64,000 nt of DNA from Chitinophagaceae bacterium. GTDB lineage: Bacteria; Bacteroidota; Bacteroidia; Chitinophagales; Chitinophagaceae. Positions 9,873 through 18,974 of this stretch are shown here, piece by piece. Under the pieces are notes generated by a model. That model had not been told where the DNA came from. It did not search any database and saw only the letters and a program-made list of their open reading frames with translations. The position numbers and the translations under genes are program-made. The first letter of the stretch is position 1; each line of letters begins with the position of its first letter. The stretch is from NCBI GenBank assembly GCA_019752045.1, contig JAIEMP010000020.1, forward strand, positions 1 through 64,000. Reading direction: 5' to 3'.

Positions 9873-12872
9873 TCAGAACTTATTAATCATCTGCGTATTT
9901 GTTTTACCTGCAAATATAAATTTCAATACATAGGTTCCGTTTTTTAAACCACTCATATCGAGCTGAAGATTTTGTTCGCCTGCAGCAAGTGTAACCGGCT
10001 TTGCAATCATTCTTCTGCCTGCCATATCATAAATTTCAACCGTTGTTTTTTCGCTTAACGTTGTTGTTACTTTTACATTTAATATACCATGAACAGGATT
10101 TGGATACACTGTATAATAAGAAACCGGAATGGTACTGCGGTTAACCGTTTTAATATCAGTAAAGCTGATATCACCGTTTTGATTCTTTTGAACAAGTCGG
10201 TAAAACGCTACTCCGTTAAATGGTTGCAGATCGGGCAATGCATAGGTTAATACAGTAGTTGAAGCTCCTTTGCCATTTACAGTTCCGATCTTTGTATACA
10301 TTCTTCCTCCGTCAATGGAACGTTCAATATCAAATTGCTGATTGGCGCTTTCATTTTCAGTTGTCCATTTCAGGATTACTTTTTCAGTTTCATTCACCGT
10401 AAAGAAAGAGGTCAGTGATGTTCTGCGCAGTGCCTGATCATTTCTTGAGTACCAGATAGAAGAGGTAACGATTCTTGTTCCATCGGTTTCTGTAATGTCT
10501 AAATAATAATAACGCTGCGATAAATTACTCAATGTGTTATCGGTAAATGTAAACATGCCACTTGTGCTGCTGGCAAGTTCGGTTGCTGCCGTGCCGCTTC
10601 CGGGAACACCGGCCATAATTTTTACAGAAGTAACTGCAGTTGTAGTTACACTGCCTACATTAATTGTTGGTGCTCCTGCCTGTGTAAGAATACTTCCAAT
10701 TGGCTGGTTGTTTATGGTATAAGTAATTCTTGCACCACAATCCTGCGATGCATAGAACCGCATTCTTCTCATGCCATCGAGCAGATCATTCTCACTTAAT
10801 GATGGTGCTAAAACAACTAATCTTGTTTTAGCTGTTCTTCCAAATGTCATGTTATGATTATCATGATCAATGGTTGGACCTACATGATAACCTTTCGACA
10901 GCATGTTTCTGTAGTAGGTTAAATAAGACATGGATGTACCGGGATTTGTATAGCTGGTGTTGGTAGAAAAAGCAGGACCGCTTTCAACAGTAGTACCAAC
11001 CACTGCATCATCTGCTGCCATATCAAAAGCACCATTCAGCAAATCATTATAATCGGTAGAATTAGGGTGAGCTAAATAAGCCAATGCATTATTTCCATGC
11101 CGGTTAATAATATCAAACAAACCACCAGATCCTTTGTATAAACTTTTAGGAACATAAATCTGATATTGTCCGGGGTCCCATCCAATTAAAGAATCAACAC
11201 CATATACAATTACATGACCGCCGCCGCTGATAACGCCCCATTCCATCCCATATAATCCAACAAAAGTAGAAGTAGTTGCTGCTGCTGCCTGCGAACGGCC
11301 CGGTTGCCAATCAGCAATATTCATCCCTGCTGCAGGATGATTATGTTCGCTGATACCAAGAAAATCAAAGCAAAGAGAATTTTTTGCAAATGCATAATCA
11401 TCGGCAGGAATTTTTGTAACATCATCAGCATTACCATCTGAATAGCTGCTGTGTGCATGCAGGTTGCCAAAATAAAAATTTAACGGACCTGCAGGCGGAG
11501 TAACATTTGAATTTCCGCTCAGTTGAACTTTGTTGTCGTTTAAACCGGTACTGCTGAAGTTTATCAGACCACTGTAATTTGTGTTTACAGCAGCAGGCAC
11601 AAAACGAACAGTAACTGTTTGTCCTGCCTGCGCTTCACTTAATGTATAGTTGATAGAGGTTGTAAAAGCAATTCCATCTTTTGATATTTCAAAACCGGTT
11701 GGTGATGTAAGTGTAACAGCATCTGAAATATTTGTTGTTGTATAACTGAATGTTTTATTCGCCGATGCTGAACCTGCTGCTGTAAAACCAAAATCAAGAG
11801 AAGAAGGGTTTACACTAACCGTTGCAGATGGCTGCGGCATTGTTGTAAACGACCAGGTTGCTGATCCTGTAAAACCTGAAAAATTATTTCCGGCAAGATC
11901 CCGGAATGTTCCCGCAGGAACTTCAACATAATAAGCCGTGCTGTAAGCAAGTCCGGAAAATGGAATGGTTGCAGAGGCACCACTGATCGTAATGGTTGCG
12001 GAAGTAACTGAAGTTGTATTCACTGTAACGCCGTCGCTAACTCTTTTTACAGCAATATTTCCTGTTACACCTTTTTGAATATTTTCGTTGAGTGTAAGAA
12101 TTAAATTACCATTGAGCGCAACACCTGTTGCTGTATTTGCCGGATTTAATCCTGCAAGAACAGGAGCTGTAACATCACTTGCTCCTAAACTGAATGAAAC
12201 ATCATCAATAGCCAATCCATCATCAGCACCACTGGCATCAGCATCACTCCACCTTAACCAAAAGAGGGCATTGTTGGCAATACTTAAGCCGGTGATGGTT
12301 ACAGATTTTACAGTTCTGTTTGCAGTTGCATTACCGTCTTTAGCACCGGTTGTACTTGTACTGGGTGATAAAAAATCTAAACTGTTATTGTCGGTCCATG
12401 TACCTATAGAAAGTGATGTAGCATTGAGGCTGTATTGAAAATCCAGTTGATCTGTTCTGCCTGCAGTTCCGCATCTCCATTGTTCTCCTGTATACGAAAT
12501 GGTTATTGAAGTAATGGTTTGACCTGTGCTGTTGCGTATCTGTACACCAAGAGTTGAAGTTAATGAACCAGAAAGCAGTGAGCCGAATGCTCGTTCTGTA
12601 TTTGTTCCTGTACCGTAGCTGTATGTATTACCTGTTGTTGATGTTCCTGCATCAGTTGCGTAGGTTGTATTTGCGTTGGTTCCTGTTTCAAGCAATCTCC
12701 ATCCTGTTGGTAAAGTAGATGAGGTACCCGATGTTGCTCTGAGTGTATTAAAGTTTTGAGTGTAGGTTGTTGTTGTTGAAGAAATGACTACCTGAGCCTG
12801 TGCAGTGACTGAATAAAAGAGTAAAAACAGCAAAAGAAATTTGTCTGTTAAGAATGCGTTGATTTGTTTCAT
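9873..12872 (-). CDS. T9SS-exported protein with PHP-like metallohydrolase domain
   Basis: I start the protein at MKQINAFLTDKFLLLF (999 residues), because the 12 extra residues in the ORF track precede a typical signal peptide ending TAQAQ. In order it has: an N-terminal beta-sandwich region rich in Ser/Thr, an SbsA-type Ig-like domain (LNPANTATGV), an Ig-like domain ending near LSGNSN, a PHP-like domain with NLHAHSSYSDG, GISEHNHP, YLAHPNSTDY and IDHDNHN, a fibronectin-like region, and a type A T9SS tail (YTVYPNPVHGILNVKV to the end). The histidine-rich motifs suggest a metal-dependent phosphoesterase or related hydrolase acting outside the cell. The substrate is unknown. Confidence 0.82.
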   Translation of the reverse strand: MKQINAFLTDKFLLLFLLFYSVTAQAQVVISSTTTTYTQNFNTLRATSGTSSTLPTGWRLLETGTNANTTYATDAGTSTTGNTYSYGTGTNTERAFGSLLSGSLTSTLGVQIRNSTGQTITSITISYTGEQWRCGTAGRTDQLDFQYSLNATSLSIGTWTDNNSLDFLSPSTSTTGAKDGNATANRTVKSVTITGLSIANNALFWLRWSDADASGADDGLAIDDVSFSLGASDVTAPVLAGLNPANTATGVALNGNLILTLNENIQKGVTGNIAVKRVSDGVTVNTTSVTSATITISGASATIPFSGLAYSTAYYVEVPAGTFRDLAGNNFSGFTGSATWSFTTMPQPSATVSVNPSSLDFGFTAAGSASANKTFSYTTTNISDAVTLTSPTGFEISKDGIAFTTSINYTLSEAQAGQTVTVRFVPAAVNTNYSGLINFSSTGLNDNKVQLSGNSNVTPPAGPLNFYFGNLHAHSSYSDGNADDVTKIPADDYAFAKNSLCFDFLGISEHNHPAAGMNIADWQPGRSQAAAATTSTFVGLYGMEWGVISGGGHVIVYGVDSLIGWDPGQYQIYVPKSLYKGSGGLFDIINRHGNNALAYLAHPNSTDYNDLLNGAFDMAADDAVVGTTVESGPAFSTNTSYTNPGTSMSYLTYYRNMLSKGYHVGPTIDHDNHNMTFGRTAKTRLVVLAPSLSENDLLDGMRRMRFYASQDCGARITYTINNQPIGSILTQAGAPTINVGSVTTTAVTSVKIMAGVPGSGTAATELASSTSGMFTFTDNTLSNLSQRYYYLDITETDGTRIVTSSIWYSRNDQALRRTSLTSFFTVNETEKVILKWTTENESANQQFDIERSIDGGRMYTKIGTVNGKGASTTVLTYALPDLQPFNGVAFYRLVQKNQNGDISFTDIKTVNRSTIPVSYYTVYPNPVHGILNVKVTTTLSEKTTVEIYDMAGRRMIAKPVTLAAGEQNLQLDMSGLKNGTYVLKFIFAGKTNTQMINKF

Positions 12873-13173
12873 GAACAGTTTTTTGGTTGATGAAAGAAAC
12901 CAAATCATTCGTTGCTGGGGAATTTTGTTTATGCACAGGATGTGAATTAGTGTTGCTTCTTGATTTCAGAAACATTCTGAATGATGGAAGGTATTTCTGA
13001 AGAATCCCTCCTTAAAGTTTGGTTACGTAGTTCGTATAAAAAATGAAATATTTCTATCCGTTCATTCGGTACTATCGAATCCGAAAGAACAGTACAACAT
13101 CCGCTTTTTTGTTTAATAAGGAATGGGTGTTTGGCTAAACGCTTTTCATATAAAAACTCAGAGAGTCATAAAA
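12873..13173. other. Intergenic region without a recognisable gene
   Basis: About 300 bases separate the start of the T9SS PHP-like protein gene from the helicase terminator. It should hold the promoter of the minus-strand PHP-like gene, but I cannot place a consensus promoter with confidence. No repeat or RNA gene was recognised. Confidence 0.4.
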
Positions 13174-13202
13174 ATAAACCCCGGTACATTACCGGGGTTT
13201 AT
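13174..13202. terminator. Terminator after the DEAD-box helicase gene
   Basis: A 13-bp perfect stem, ATAAACCCCGGTA / TACCGGGGTTTAT, has a CAT loop and T-rich sequence in both reading directions. It ends the minus-strand helicase transcript. Confidence 0.88.
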
Positions 13203-13207
13203 TTTTT

Positions 13208-14929
13208 TTATCTGCTGTTTGCATCATTCATTCGTATGCTTCTGCCTTTGAATTTTTTACCATCAATGGCGCTGATCATTTGTTTGGCAGATTTGCTGTC
13301 TACTTCAACCCAACTGTTGAGATCACGCATATCAATCTTGCCCAACACATCCTTCCGTAATTCACTCATGTCTAAAATGAATTGCAGAAAACTTGCTTTG
13401 TAAAAACCATCTTTTGTACCGAGGTTTACAAAGAGCTTGGTATAACTGCCGCTTCCGCCACCGGAGTTGAAATCACGGCCCTGTGTATCACGGTAAGGTT
13501 TACGGCCTTCTGTACTGCGACCCGGAACAATGCGTTCACGTTCTCTTTCACGACCAGTACCACGACCATCTTTTTTAAACTTGTCGAATTCACGGCCACG
13601 CTCACGAATGTTGAGGTCTTCTGCGTTTTCGTAGTATTTCAGGAAACGGTCAAACTCCATAGAAGCAACACGTTTCAGAATTTCTTCTTTGCTGATGTCT
13701 GCAAACTTTTCCTGCAACATCGGCACATACGTTTCGTACTCTTCGTTGCTTACATCCATGTTTATGAGCTTATCCATAAACGAGAAAAACTGTTTACGGC
13801 ACACATCTTTTCCCGTTGGAATTTCCAGTTTATTAAATCGGGATTGCACAATACGCTCAATTTGACGAACCTTCCCGATCTCACGGCTATGTACAATACT
13901 CATACAAATACCTGTTTTACCTGCACGACCTGTACGACCACTACGGTGTGTGTACACTTCAATATCGTCGGGTAATTCGTAATTGATGACATGCGTAATA
14001 TCTTTTACATCAATACCACGTGCAGCCACATCGGTTGCAATCAGCAATTGCAATGTTCTGTCACGGAACTGACCCATCACCGCATCTCTTTGTTGTTGCG
14101 TAAGATCGCCATGCAACGCATCAATATCATACCCTTCACGGGTTAACTTCTCCGAAATGTTTTGTGCATCAATTTTTGTACGTGTAAAAATGATTCCATA
14201 AATACCGGGGTTGAAATCAATCAAACGTTTCAATGCTTCGTAACGGTGTTGTGATGACACCACAAAATACTGATGATCGATATTTACGTTGGCTGTATTC
14301 ATTTTACCAACCGTTACTTCCACAGGTTCTTTCATGTACTTACGGCTCACCTTGCGAATCTCCGGTGGCATCGTTGCACTGAATAACCAGGTACTTTCTT
14401 TCTTAGGTGTGTTCTGCAAAATGAATTCAATATCATCCTGAAAACCCATGTTCAGCATTTCATCTGCTTCATCAAGCACCACATACTTAATTTCACCAAG
14501 GTTGATAGCCTTGCGTTCAATTAAATCAATCAAACGACCGGGAGTGGCAACTACGATCTGGATACCACGTTTGATATCACGGATCTGCATGCCAATAGAA
14601 GTGCCGCCGTAAACAGCAACAACCTGCATTCCCTTCATGTGTTTTTTGAAAATTTCTATCTCTTTAACGATCTGCAGACAAAGTTCACGAGTAGGGCATA
14701 CAATTAATGCCTGTGGATATTTTTTGCTTTCGTCTAATAATTGCAGCAATGGTAAACCAAAGGCTGCTGTTTTGCCGGTACCCGTTTGGGCAAGGCCAAT
14801 CAAATCCGTTGTTCCGCTGAGCAGAACCGGGATTGCTTTTTCCTGAATAGGAGTGGGAGTTGTAAAACCGAGTTCACTAATCGCTTTCATCAATCTTTCA
14901 TCCAGTCCAAGCGCTTCAAATGTGTTCAT
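13208..14929 (-). CDS. DEAD-box ATP-dependent RNA helicase with DbpA-like RNA-binding tail
   Basis: A 573-residue DEAD-box helicase. Visible motifs are Q-motif TPTPIQEKAIP, Walker A AQTGTGKTAA, PTRELCLQ, TPGRLID, DEADEML, SATMPPEI, IATDVAARGIDV and HRSGRTGRAGKTG. A basic, glycine-rich linker (residues about 450-490) leads to a C-terminal RRM-like domain (YTKLFVNLGTKDGFY) of the DbpA/CsdA type. It probably unwinds structured rRNA or mRNA in ribosome assembly or cold adaptation. It stands alone with its own promoter and terminator. The exact orthologue (csdA or dbpA) cannot be settled by eye, so no symbol is given. Confidence 0.93.
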   Translation of the reverse strand: MNTFEALGLDERLMKAISELGFTTPTPIQEKAIPVLLSGTTDLIGLAQTGTGKTAAFGLPLLQLLDESKKYPQALIVCPTRELCLQIVKEIEIFKKHMKGMQVVAVYGGTSIGMQIRDIKRGIQIVVATPGRLIDLIERKAINLGEIKYVVLDEADEMLNMGFQDDIEFILQNTPKKESTWLFSATMPPEIRKVSRKYMKEPVEVTVGKMNTANVNIDHQYFVVSSQHRYEALKRLIDFNPGIYGIIFTRTKIDAQNISEKLTREGYDIDALHGDLTQQQRDAVMGQFRDRTLQLLIATDVAARGIDVKDITHVINYELPDDIEVYTHRSGRTGRAGKTGICMSIVHSREIGKVRQIERIVQSRFNKLEIPTGKDVCRKQFFSFMDKLINMDVSNEEYETYVPMLQEKFADISKEEILKRVASMEFDRFLKYYENAEDLNIRERGREFDKFKKDGRGTGRERERERIVPGRSTEGRKPYRDTQGRDFNSGGGSGSYTKLFVNLGTKDGFYKASFLQFILDMSELRKDVLGKIDMRDLNSWVEVDSKSAKQMISAIDGKKFKGRSIRMNDANSR

Positions 14930-14953
14930 TCTTTTTTTCTGTTAAATAAGCGG

Positions 14954-14984
14954 CAAAGGTAAGGTTTTACTCCCCCTTAAGCAA
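14954..14984 (-). promoter_or_regulatory. Promoter of the DEAD-box helicase gene
   Basis: On the minus strand TTG (14984-14982) and TACCTTTG (14961-14954) are 20 bases apart, matching the phylum consensus. The leader to the ATG at 14929 would be about 20 nt. Confidence 0.75.
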
Positions 14985-14985
14985 T

Positions 14986-15012
14986 AAAAAAAGGCCCTGT
15001 AAGAGCCTTTTC
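14986..15012 (-). terminator. Terminator after the 15031-16581 gene
   Basis: AAAAGGC and GCCTTTTTT arms form a short stem followed, on the minus strand, by a T run. It lies just beyond the stop of the secreted protein gene. Confidence 0.7.
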
Positions 15013-15030
15013 TTATAGAGAATGCGCTGA

Positions 15031-16581
15031 TTAATTCACTTTTTCAAGACGTAATTCCAGTTTCTTCTCTTTTTTAAAATATTCCATCACTAATACCGAA
15101 CCTAATTTAGCAGGTAATACCTGTACATTACTGGCTTTGGTAACAAGGTTGATTTTATCGGTTGTAAACTCGTTGTTGTAATAGGTAATGGTGTTAAATG
15201 TAAAATCTTCAATGCCTTTTGTTTTTTTGTAGCTGGTATAACCCACCACAAAATTCGATTTTTCTTTATCACTTTGCAGGTAACTGAAATCGAAACCGCC
15301 ATATGCATATTTCATGGTAATAGCCAGCATATGTGGTGTAAGGAATGAACCGTTCGGAATGGAAGAAAAATTTTCGTGTTTTTTGTAAATAGTTGCATTG
15401 CTGATACCAAACGATTCGCTGAACTCTACCATAACAATATCGGTAGTAGCCATTTTTGCTGGGATAGCTGTTGTGCCGGCAATAACTGCAAGGGCCATAC
15501 CCGAGCCTTCGTCTACTTTTTTGAATCCCTCGGCTACACCATAGTATTTACCGTTTGATGCTTTAACGATTTCATGGAAGTACAGGTAACCGATATCTTC
15601 TACTTTACCTTTTGCATCGGTTTTCAAATACTTACTGAAATCTTTTTCCCAGCTGTTGGTTTTTGTACCGGTCACTTTGCCTTTTTCATCCAGCGTCCAC
15701 ACAGCAATACCCAACGGTTTTGCTTTTACAACGTACGCATCGGGTTTGTAATAAGAACCAATAATTGTAACGGGGCCATCGTTTTCGCTTTCGACAATAC
15801 TTACCGGTAAAAATTTATGCTCTTTGTTCTCTGTTGAAATTTCGAATTTCTTTTTGCCGGTATTGATGTCAAGAGCAAGCAACCACGATTCAGTTTCTTT
15901 AAAAGCGCTTTTTGTTTTAAAAATTTCTACAAAAGCGGTGTTGCCAACATGCCCGAGGTATTGTGCATAGGCATAACTCACATCATCAGCAGGAGTATAG
16001 TTCCATTGTTTTCGCTGGCCTGTTGCATAAAAATTGATCTCGTAGGAATAAGTTTGATTAAACATATTTCCGTTCAGCAGCGGTACTACAGAAATAAACC
16101 CTTTATTCGGTATGTCGAATAGGTTTTTATTTTCGCCATCATCGCCACCGCTTCTGTAATAGTTGATCAGGTTATTGGTACGTTTATCCAGTGTTTTGGT
16201 GTAAACCTGTGTTTGCTTGCCATCAAAGCCATATACTTTGTAGCTAAACGTTTTTTCTTTACTGTCGTAAAATGCAAACATCAGTCCCTGTCCGTTGTAA
16301 GCAGCTTCATACAGCTGGATTGTTTTTACATCAATAAATTTTACTTCTTTTACACTGTTCAGATTTTCGTCCAGTATCTGCAGTGTGTATTCATTTGTTT
16401 TCTTATCAACTTTATCGCTTTGGTAAAAAAGGTAATAACCTTTTACCTGATTGCCTTCTACAATTTCGCCGGAGTTGCGCAGGGTTACGGAGTATACATT
16501 ATCAATGCTGAGTTTGCCTTGTGCCGTACAAAACTGTGTTAGTAATACAAAGCTTAGCAGCAACAGGAGGTTTGATTTCAT
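15031..16581 (-). CDS. Secreted protein of unknown function, possibly DUF6770-like
   Basis: A 516-residue protein with a clear signal peptide (MKSNLLLLLSFVLLTQFCTAQ). The mature part is rich in beta-strand-like, alternating hydrophobic and charged segments (YSVTLRNSGEIVEGNQVKGY, YTLQILDENLNSVKEVKF), suggesting a beta-propeller or repeated beta sheet. No catalytic motif, lipobox or T9SS tail is visible, so it is probably periplasmic. I recall similar proteins under the name DUF6770, but that is memory only. It lies 11 bases downstream of the M48 protease gene, so the two are probably co-transcribed and functionally linked. Confidence 0.7.
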   Translation of the reverse strand: MKSNLLLLLSFVLLTQFCTAQGKLSIDNVYSVTLRNSGEIVEGNQVKGYYLFYQSDKVDKKTNEYTLQILDENLNSVKEVKFIDVKTIQLYEAAYNGQGLMFAFYDSKEKTFSYKVYGFDGKQTQVYTKTLDKRTNNLINYYRSGGDDGENKNLFDIPNKGFISVVPLLNGNMFNQTYSYEINFYATGQRKQWNYTPADDVSYAYAQYLGHVGNTAFVEIFKTKSAFKETESWLLALDINTGKKKFEISTENKEHKFLPVSIVESENDGPVTIIGSYYKPDAYVVKAKPLGIAVWTLDEKGKVTGTKTNSWEKDFSKYLKTDAKGKVEDIGYLYFHEIVKASNGKYYGVAEGFKKVDEGSGMALAVIAGTTAIPAKMATTDIVMVEFSESFGISNATIYKKHENFSSIPNGSFLTPHMLAITMKYAYGGFDFSYLQSDKEKSNFVVGYTSYKKTKGIEDFTFNTITYYNNEFTTDKINLVTKASNVQVLPAKLGSVLVMEYFKKEKKLELRLEKVN

Positions 16582-16592
16582 GTTCGGTTTAT

Positions 16593-18044
16593 TTAAAATG
16601 AATATTTACGTTGGTTAAAATATTGAATGTAGTGAGTGGTCCATTTACTTTTTTCTTCCGTTTTCCGGTAATTCGATTTACTGTGAATTAGTGCATACAG
16701 GAACTCTTCGTTTGTTTTTCCTTTTTCTTCATAAGGTAAAAGGAAATAATAGCTGATAGCTCCAAAATCGCTGAGTCTTGCCTGTTGAATAAATCGGAGC
16801 AGACTGTTGTATTGTTCGCCAAAGCTGTTGTTTGGTAAATCGCAAATACGGTTCAGGGTATGGTTTTGCTGGGCCGTAAAAATTTCATGCAGGCATTTGC
16901 CAGTAACGGTTATCAGGTAAAGATTGTCCGGTTGCTCCTGCAGCAGCAGTAAACTGTAATAAAGTGCTTCTGAAATACTTCCCGAATTGTAACAGTATTC
17001 AATTATTTCAAAGCGGTATAGTTGTTTCAGCCGGTTAAATACAGCTTCGCTTATTACAAATTGCAGACGGTTGCCGGATTCTGTTTGTGCAATCTTTGGT
17101 TGTATCAGCTGTATGCGTTTTTTACAATCGGGATGTGTTTTTAAGGAGTCAGTTTCGTTGGTTGTTTTAGTATCAGCAGCGGCTTGCGAAAAGAAGGAAC
17201 TCGTCTTTTCAATCCACTTTTTCTGAAACGGGTAGGCTGTAAAGTTGAATTGTGTTTCCAGTTGCAAAGCAGTGCCGGAAAGTTCTTCATCAATACTATC
17301 GAGCAGTTCGAGTGTGGTAATAATCTGCGTTATATCAAAACGGGTATTCTTCAACAGTTCCAATGCACCTGCATCGGCCGATGTTTCATCTTCCCGGCTG
17401 TGTCTGCGACCTCTGAGTACAATATTTTTTGCCAGCAGTTCTGCCTGCTGCCGTTTTTGATATTCCGATTTCTGTATTCGTTTTAACTCCTGTTGGTATT
17501 CTTTTGAATTGATGGTTGTAACATACTGTGCAATGCGTTTATTGCTGTGGTCGAGTTGCAGGTGTGTAAGTTCATGACAAAGTGCAAAAGCCAGTTGTGC
17601 TTCGTTTTTTAAACGATACAGTAACCCGATATTTACAACGATGGTTCCTTCGCCAAAGCAATATGCATTGGGCCAGGAACTTCTTGATACCAGGATGTGC
17701 GGATTAAAACTGCGCAGCCGGGGATTACCTTTCAGAATTTCTTCAACAATGGAATGGATATAATCTGTAACATCAGCATCTGTTATTATTTCTTCATCGG
17801 TAAACAGCTCTTTGATGCTGGTAAAACGGCGGCTGTACAAAGCACGAAAATCTTTTTTGTTTTCGCCATCAAGTGCAATTGAGTCGGCAATGAATTTTTG
17901 TTGAATGCTTTTTAGAACTGCAGACTGTTGAAGCGAGTCGTTCTCAAAAGGTTTGTAAACAACAGACTGTTGAGCACCACACAGGAAAGTAAGCAACACA
18001 GCAAAACAAAATAGTAAAGCAGTTTTTAACACGGGTTGTGGCAT
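16593..18044 (-). CDS. Periplasmic M48-family metallopeptidase
   Basis: A 483-residue zinc protease with signal peptide MPQPVLKTALLFCFAVLLTFLCGAQ. The zinc site is LCHELTHLQLDH (HExxH) near residue 158. The third ligand and following aspartate are in SREDETSADAGAL, as in the M48 (Ste24/BepA/YfgC) clan. The long C-terminal part (residues 300-483) is helical and tetratricopeptide-like in character. The likely role is envelope protein quality control. It is first in a unit with the downstream secreted protein of unknown function and has its own promoter. Confidence 0.87.
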   Translation of the reverse strand: MPQPVLKTALLFCFAVLLTFLCGAQQSVVYKPFENDSLQQSAVLKSIQQKFIADSIALDGENKKDFRALYSRRFTSIKELFTDEEIITDADVTDYIHSIVEEILKGNPRLRSFNPHILVSRSSWPNAYCFGEGTIVVNIGLLYRLKNEAQLAFALCHELTHLQLDHSNKRIAQYVTTINSKEYQQELKRIQKSEYQKRQQAELLAKNIVLRGRRHSREDETSADAGALELLKNTRFDITQIITTLELLDSIDEELSGTALQLETQFNFTAYPFQKKWIEKTSSFFSQAAADTKTTNETDSLKTHPDCKKRIQLIQPKIAQTESGNRLQFVISEAVFNRLKQLYRFEIIEYCYNSGSISEALYYSLLLLQEQPDNLYLITVTGKCLHEIFTAQQNHTLNRICDLPNNSFGEQYNSLLRFIQQARLSDFGAISYYFLLPYEEKGKTNEEFLYALIHSKSNYRKTEEKSKWTTHYIQYFNQRKYSF

Positions 18045-18069
18045 ATGGTTCAGTGAGTAGTTGGCTGCT

Positions 18070-18098
18070 CAAAAATAACTGAAAACAGCATACCACAA
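18070..18098 (-). promoter_or_regulatory. Promoter of the M48 protease unit
   Basis: On the minus strand TTG (18098-18096) and TATTTTTG (18077-18070) are 18 bases apart. The start codon lies 26 bases beyond the -7 box. Confidence 0.6.
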
Positions 18099-18201
18099 GC
18101 ACTCTGCAGTTCTCAGCAGAAGAAAGGTTTGTATCTGTGCTTTAACAGGTACAACCGTGCAACCTGCCGTTGAAAGAACCCGAAAAAAGAGGTGAACTGT
18201 T

Positions 18202-18209
18202 TATCTTTG
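18202..18209 (+). promoter_or_regulatory. -7 box of the TrmH-type methyltransferase gene
   Basis: TATCTTTG ends only 4 bases before the ATG at 18214. If transcription starts at the usual distance, the message would be leaderless. No good -33 TTTG is visible at 19-20 bases. Confidence 0.5.
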
Positions 18210-18213
18210 CGCC

Positions 18214-18753
18214 ATGCGAAAACTGGGCATGGATGAACTGAACCGTAAATCGGTGGATGAGTTTAAAGAAGCGGATAAAAATAAGGTGATTGTGGTGCTG
18301 GAAAATATCCGCAGCATGCAGAATGTAGGCAGTGTGTTCCGTACTGCCGATGCGTTTTTGGTGGAAGCGGTTTATCTCATTGGTTATACGCCGCAACCTC
18401 CACACAGGGATATTCATAAAACAGCATTGGGCGCAACAGAAACCGTTATCTGGAAGTATTTCTCCAAAACAACAGATGCACTTACAGAATTGAAAACAGC
18501 AGGTTATAAGATATTCGGTATTGAACAAACACAAGGAAGTATATTGTTGCAGGATTTTAAACAGGGAGCTGATGAAAAGATTGCTCTCATTTTTGGAAAT
18601 GAAGCAGAAGGAGTGGAGCAGGAAACCTTGCATCAATGCGATGGTTGTATTGAAATACCTCAGTTTGGGATGAAACATTCACTGAATATTTCTGTTGCAG
18701 CGGGAGTGGTGTTGTGGGAGATTACAAGTAAAAGGCTACAGAAAAAAGATTAA
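18214..18753 (+). CDS. TrmH/SpoU-family RNA methyltransferase
   Basis: A 178-residue SPOUT-class methyltransferase that would transfer a methyl group from S-adenosylmethionine to a 2'-hydroxyl of tRNA or rRNA. The three SpoU motifs are visible: NIRSMQNVGSVFRTADAF (motif 1), ALIFGNEAEGV (motif 2) and IPQFGMKHSLNISVAAGVVLWE (motif 3), together forming the knotted cofactor site. There is no N-terminal substrate-binding extension, so the protein is a minimal catalytic unit like TrmH or TrmL. The precise RNA target cannot be told. The VapBC-like genes follow 8 bases later. Confidence 0.92.
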   Translation: MRKLGMDELNRKSVDEFKEADKNKVIVVLENIRSMQNVGSVFRTADAFLVEAVYLIGYTPQPPHRDIHKTALGATETVIWKYFSKTTDALTELKTAGYKIFGIEQTQGSILLQDFKQGADEKIALIFGNEAEGVEQETLHQCDGCIEIPQFGMKHSLNISVAAGVVLWEITSKRLQKKD

Positions 18754-18761
18754 TTTTAAAC

Positions 18762-18974
18762 ATGGAAACAATTGTAATAAATATCCGCAATAAAGAAAAG
18801 GGTAAGTTACTGCGTTCTCTTCTTAAAGATTTGCCGTTTGTGGAAGTAAAAGAAACCCGTAAAAAGAAGTCAAAAGTAAGTAACGGCAGTTTCTTTTTAT
18901 CAAAAGGGATCTGGAAAGATGCATCTATTTCTTTAGCTGAAATACGTAAACAGGCATGGCAAAAGAAGGATTAG
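18762..18974 (+). CDS. Putative antitoxin of a VapBC-like pair
   Basis: A 70-residue protein, METIVINIRNKEKGK at the start and ISLAEIRKQAWQKKD at the end. The region FFLSKGIWKDASISLAEIRKQAW resembles the toxin-binding C-terminal tail of small Bacteroidota antitoxins whose partner is a PIN-domain toxin. The N-terminal half, with its basic KKKSK stretch, could bind DNA. It overlaps the PIN gene by 19 bases, the usual antitoxin-first arrangement that couples translation. No classical AbrB or ribbon-helix-helix motif is obvious, so the call leans on context. Confidence 0.75.
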   Translation: METIVINIRNKEKGKLLRSLLKDLPFVEVKETRKKKSKVSNGSFFLSKGIWKDASISLAEIRKQAWQKKD

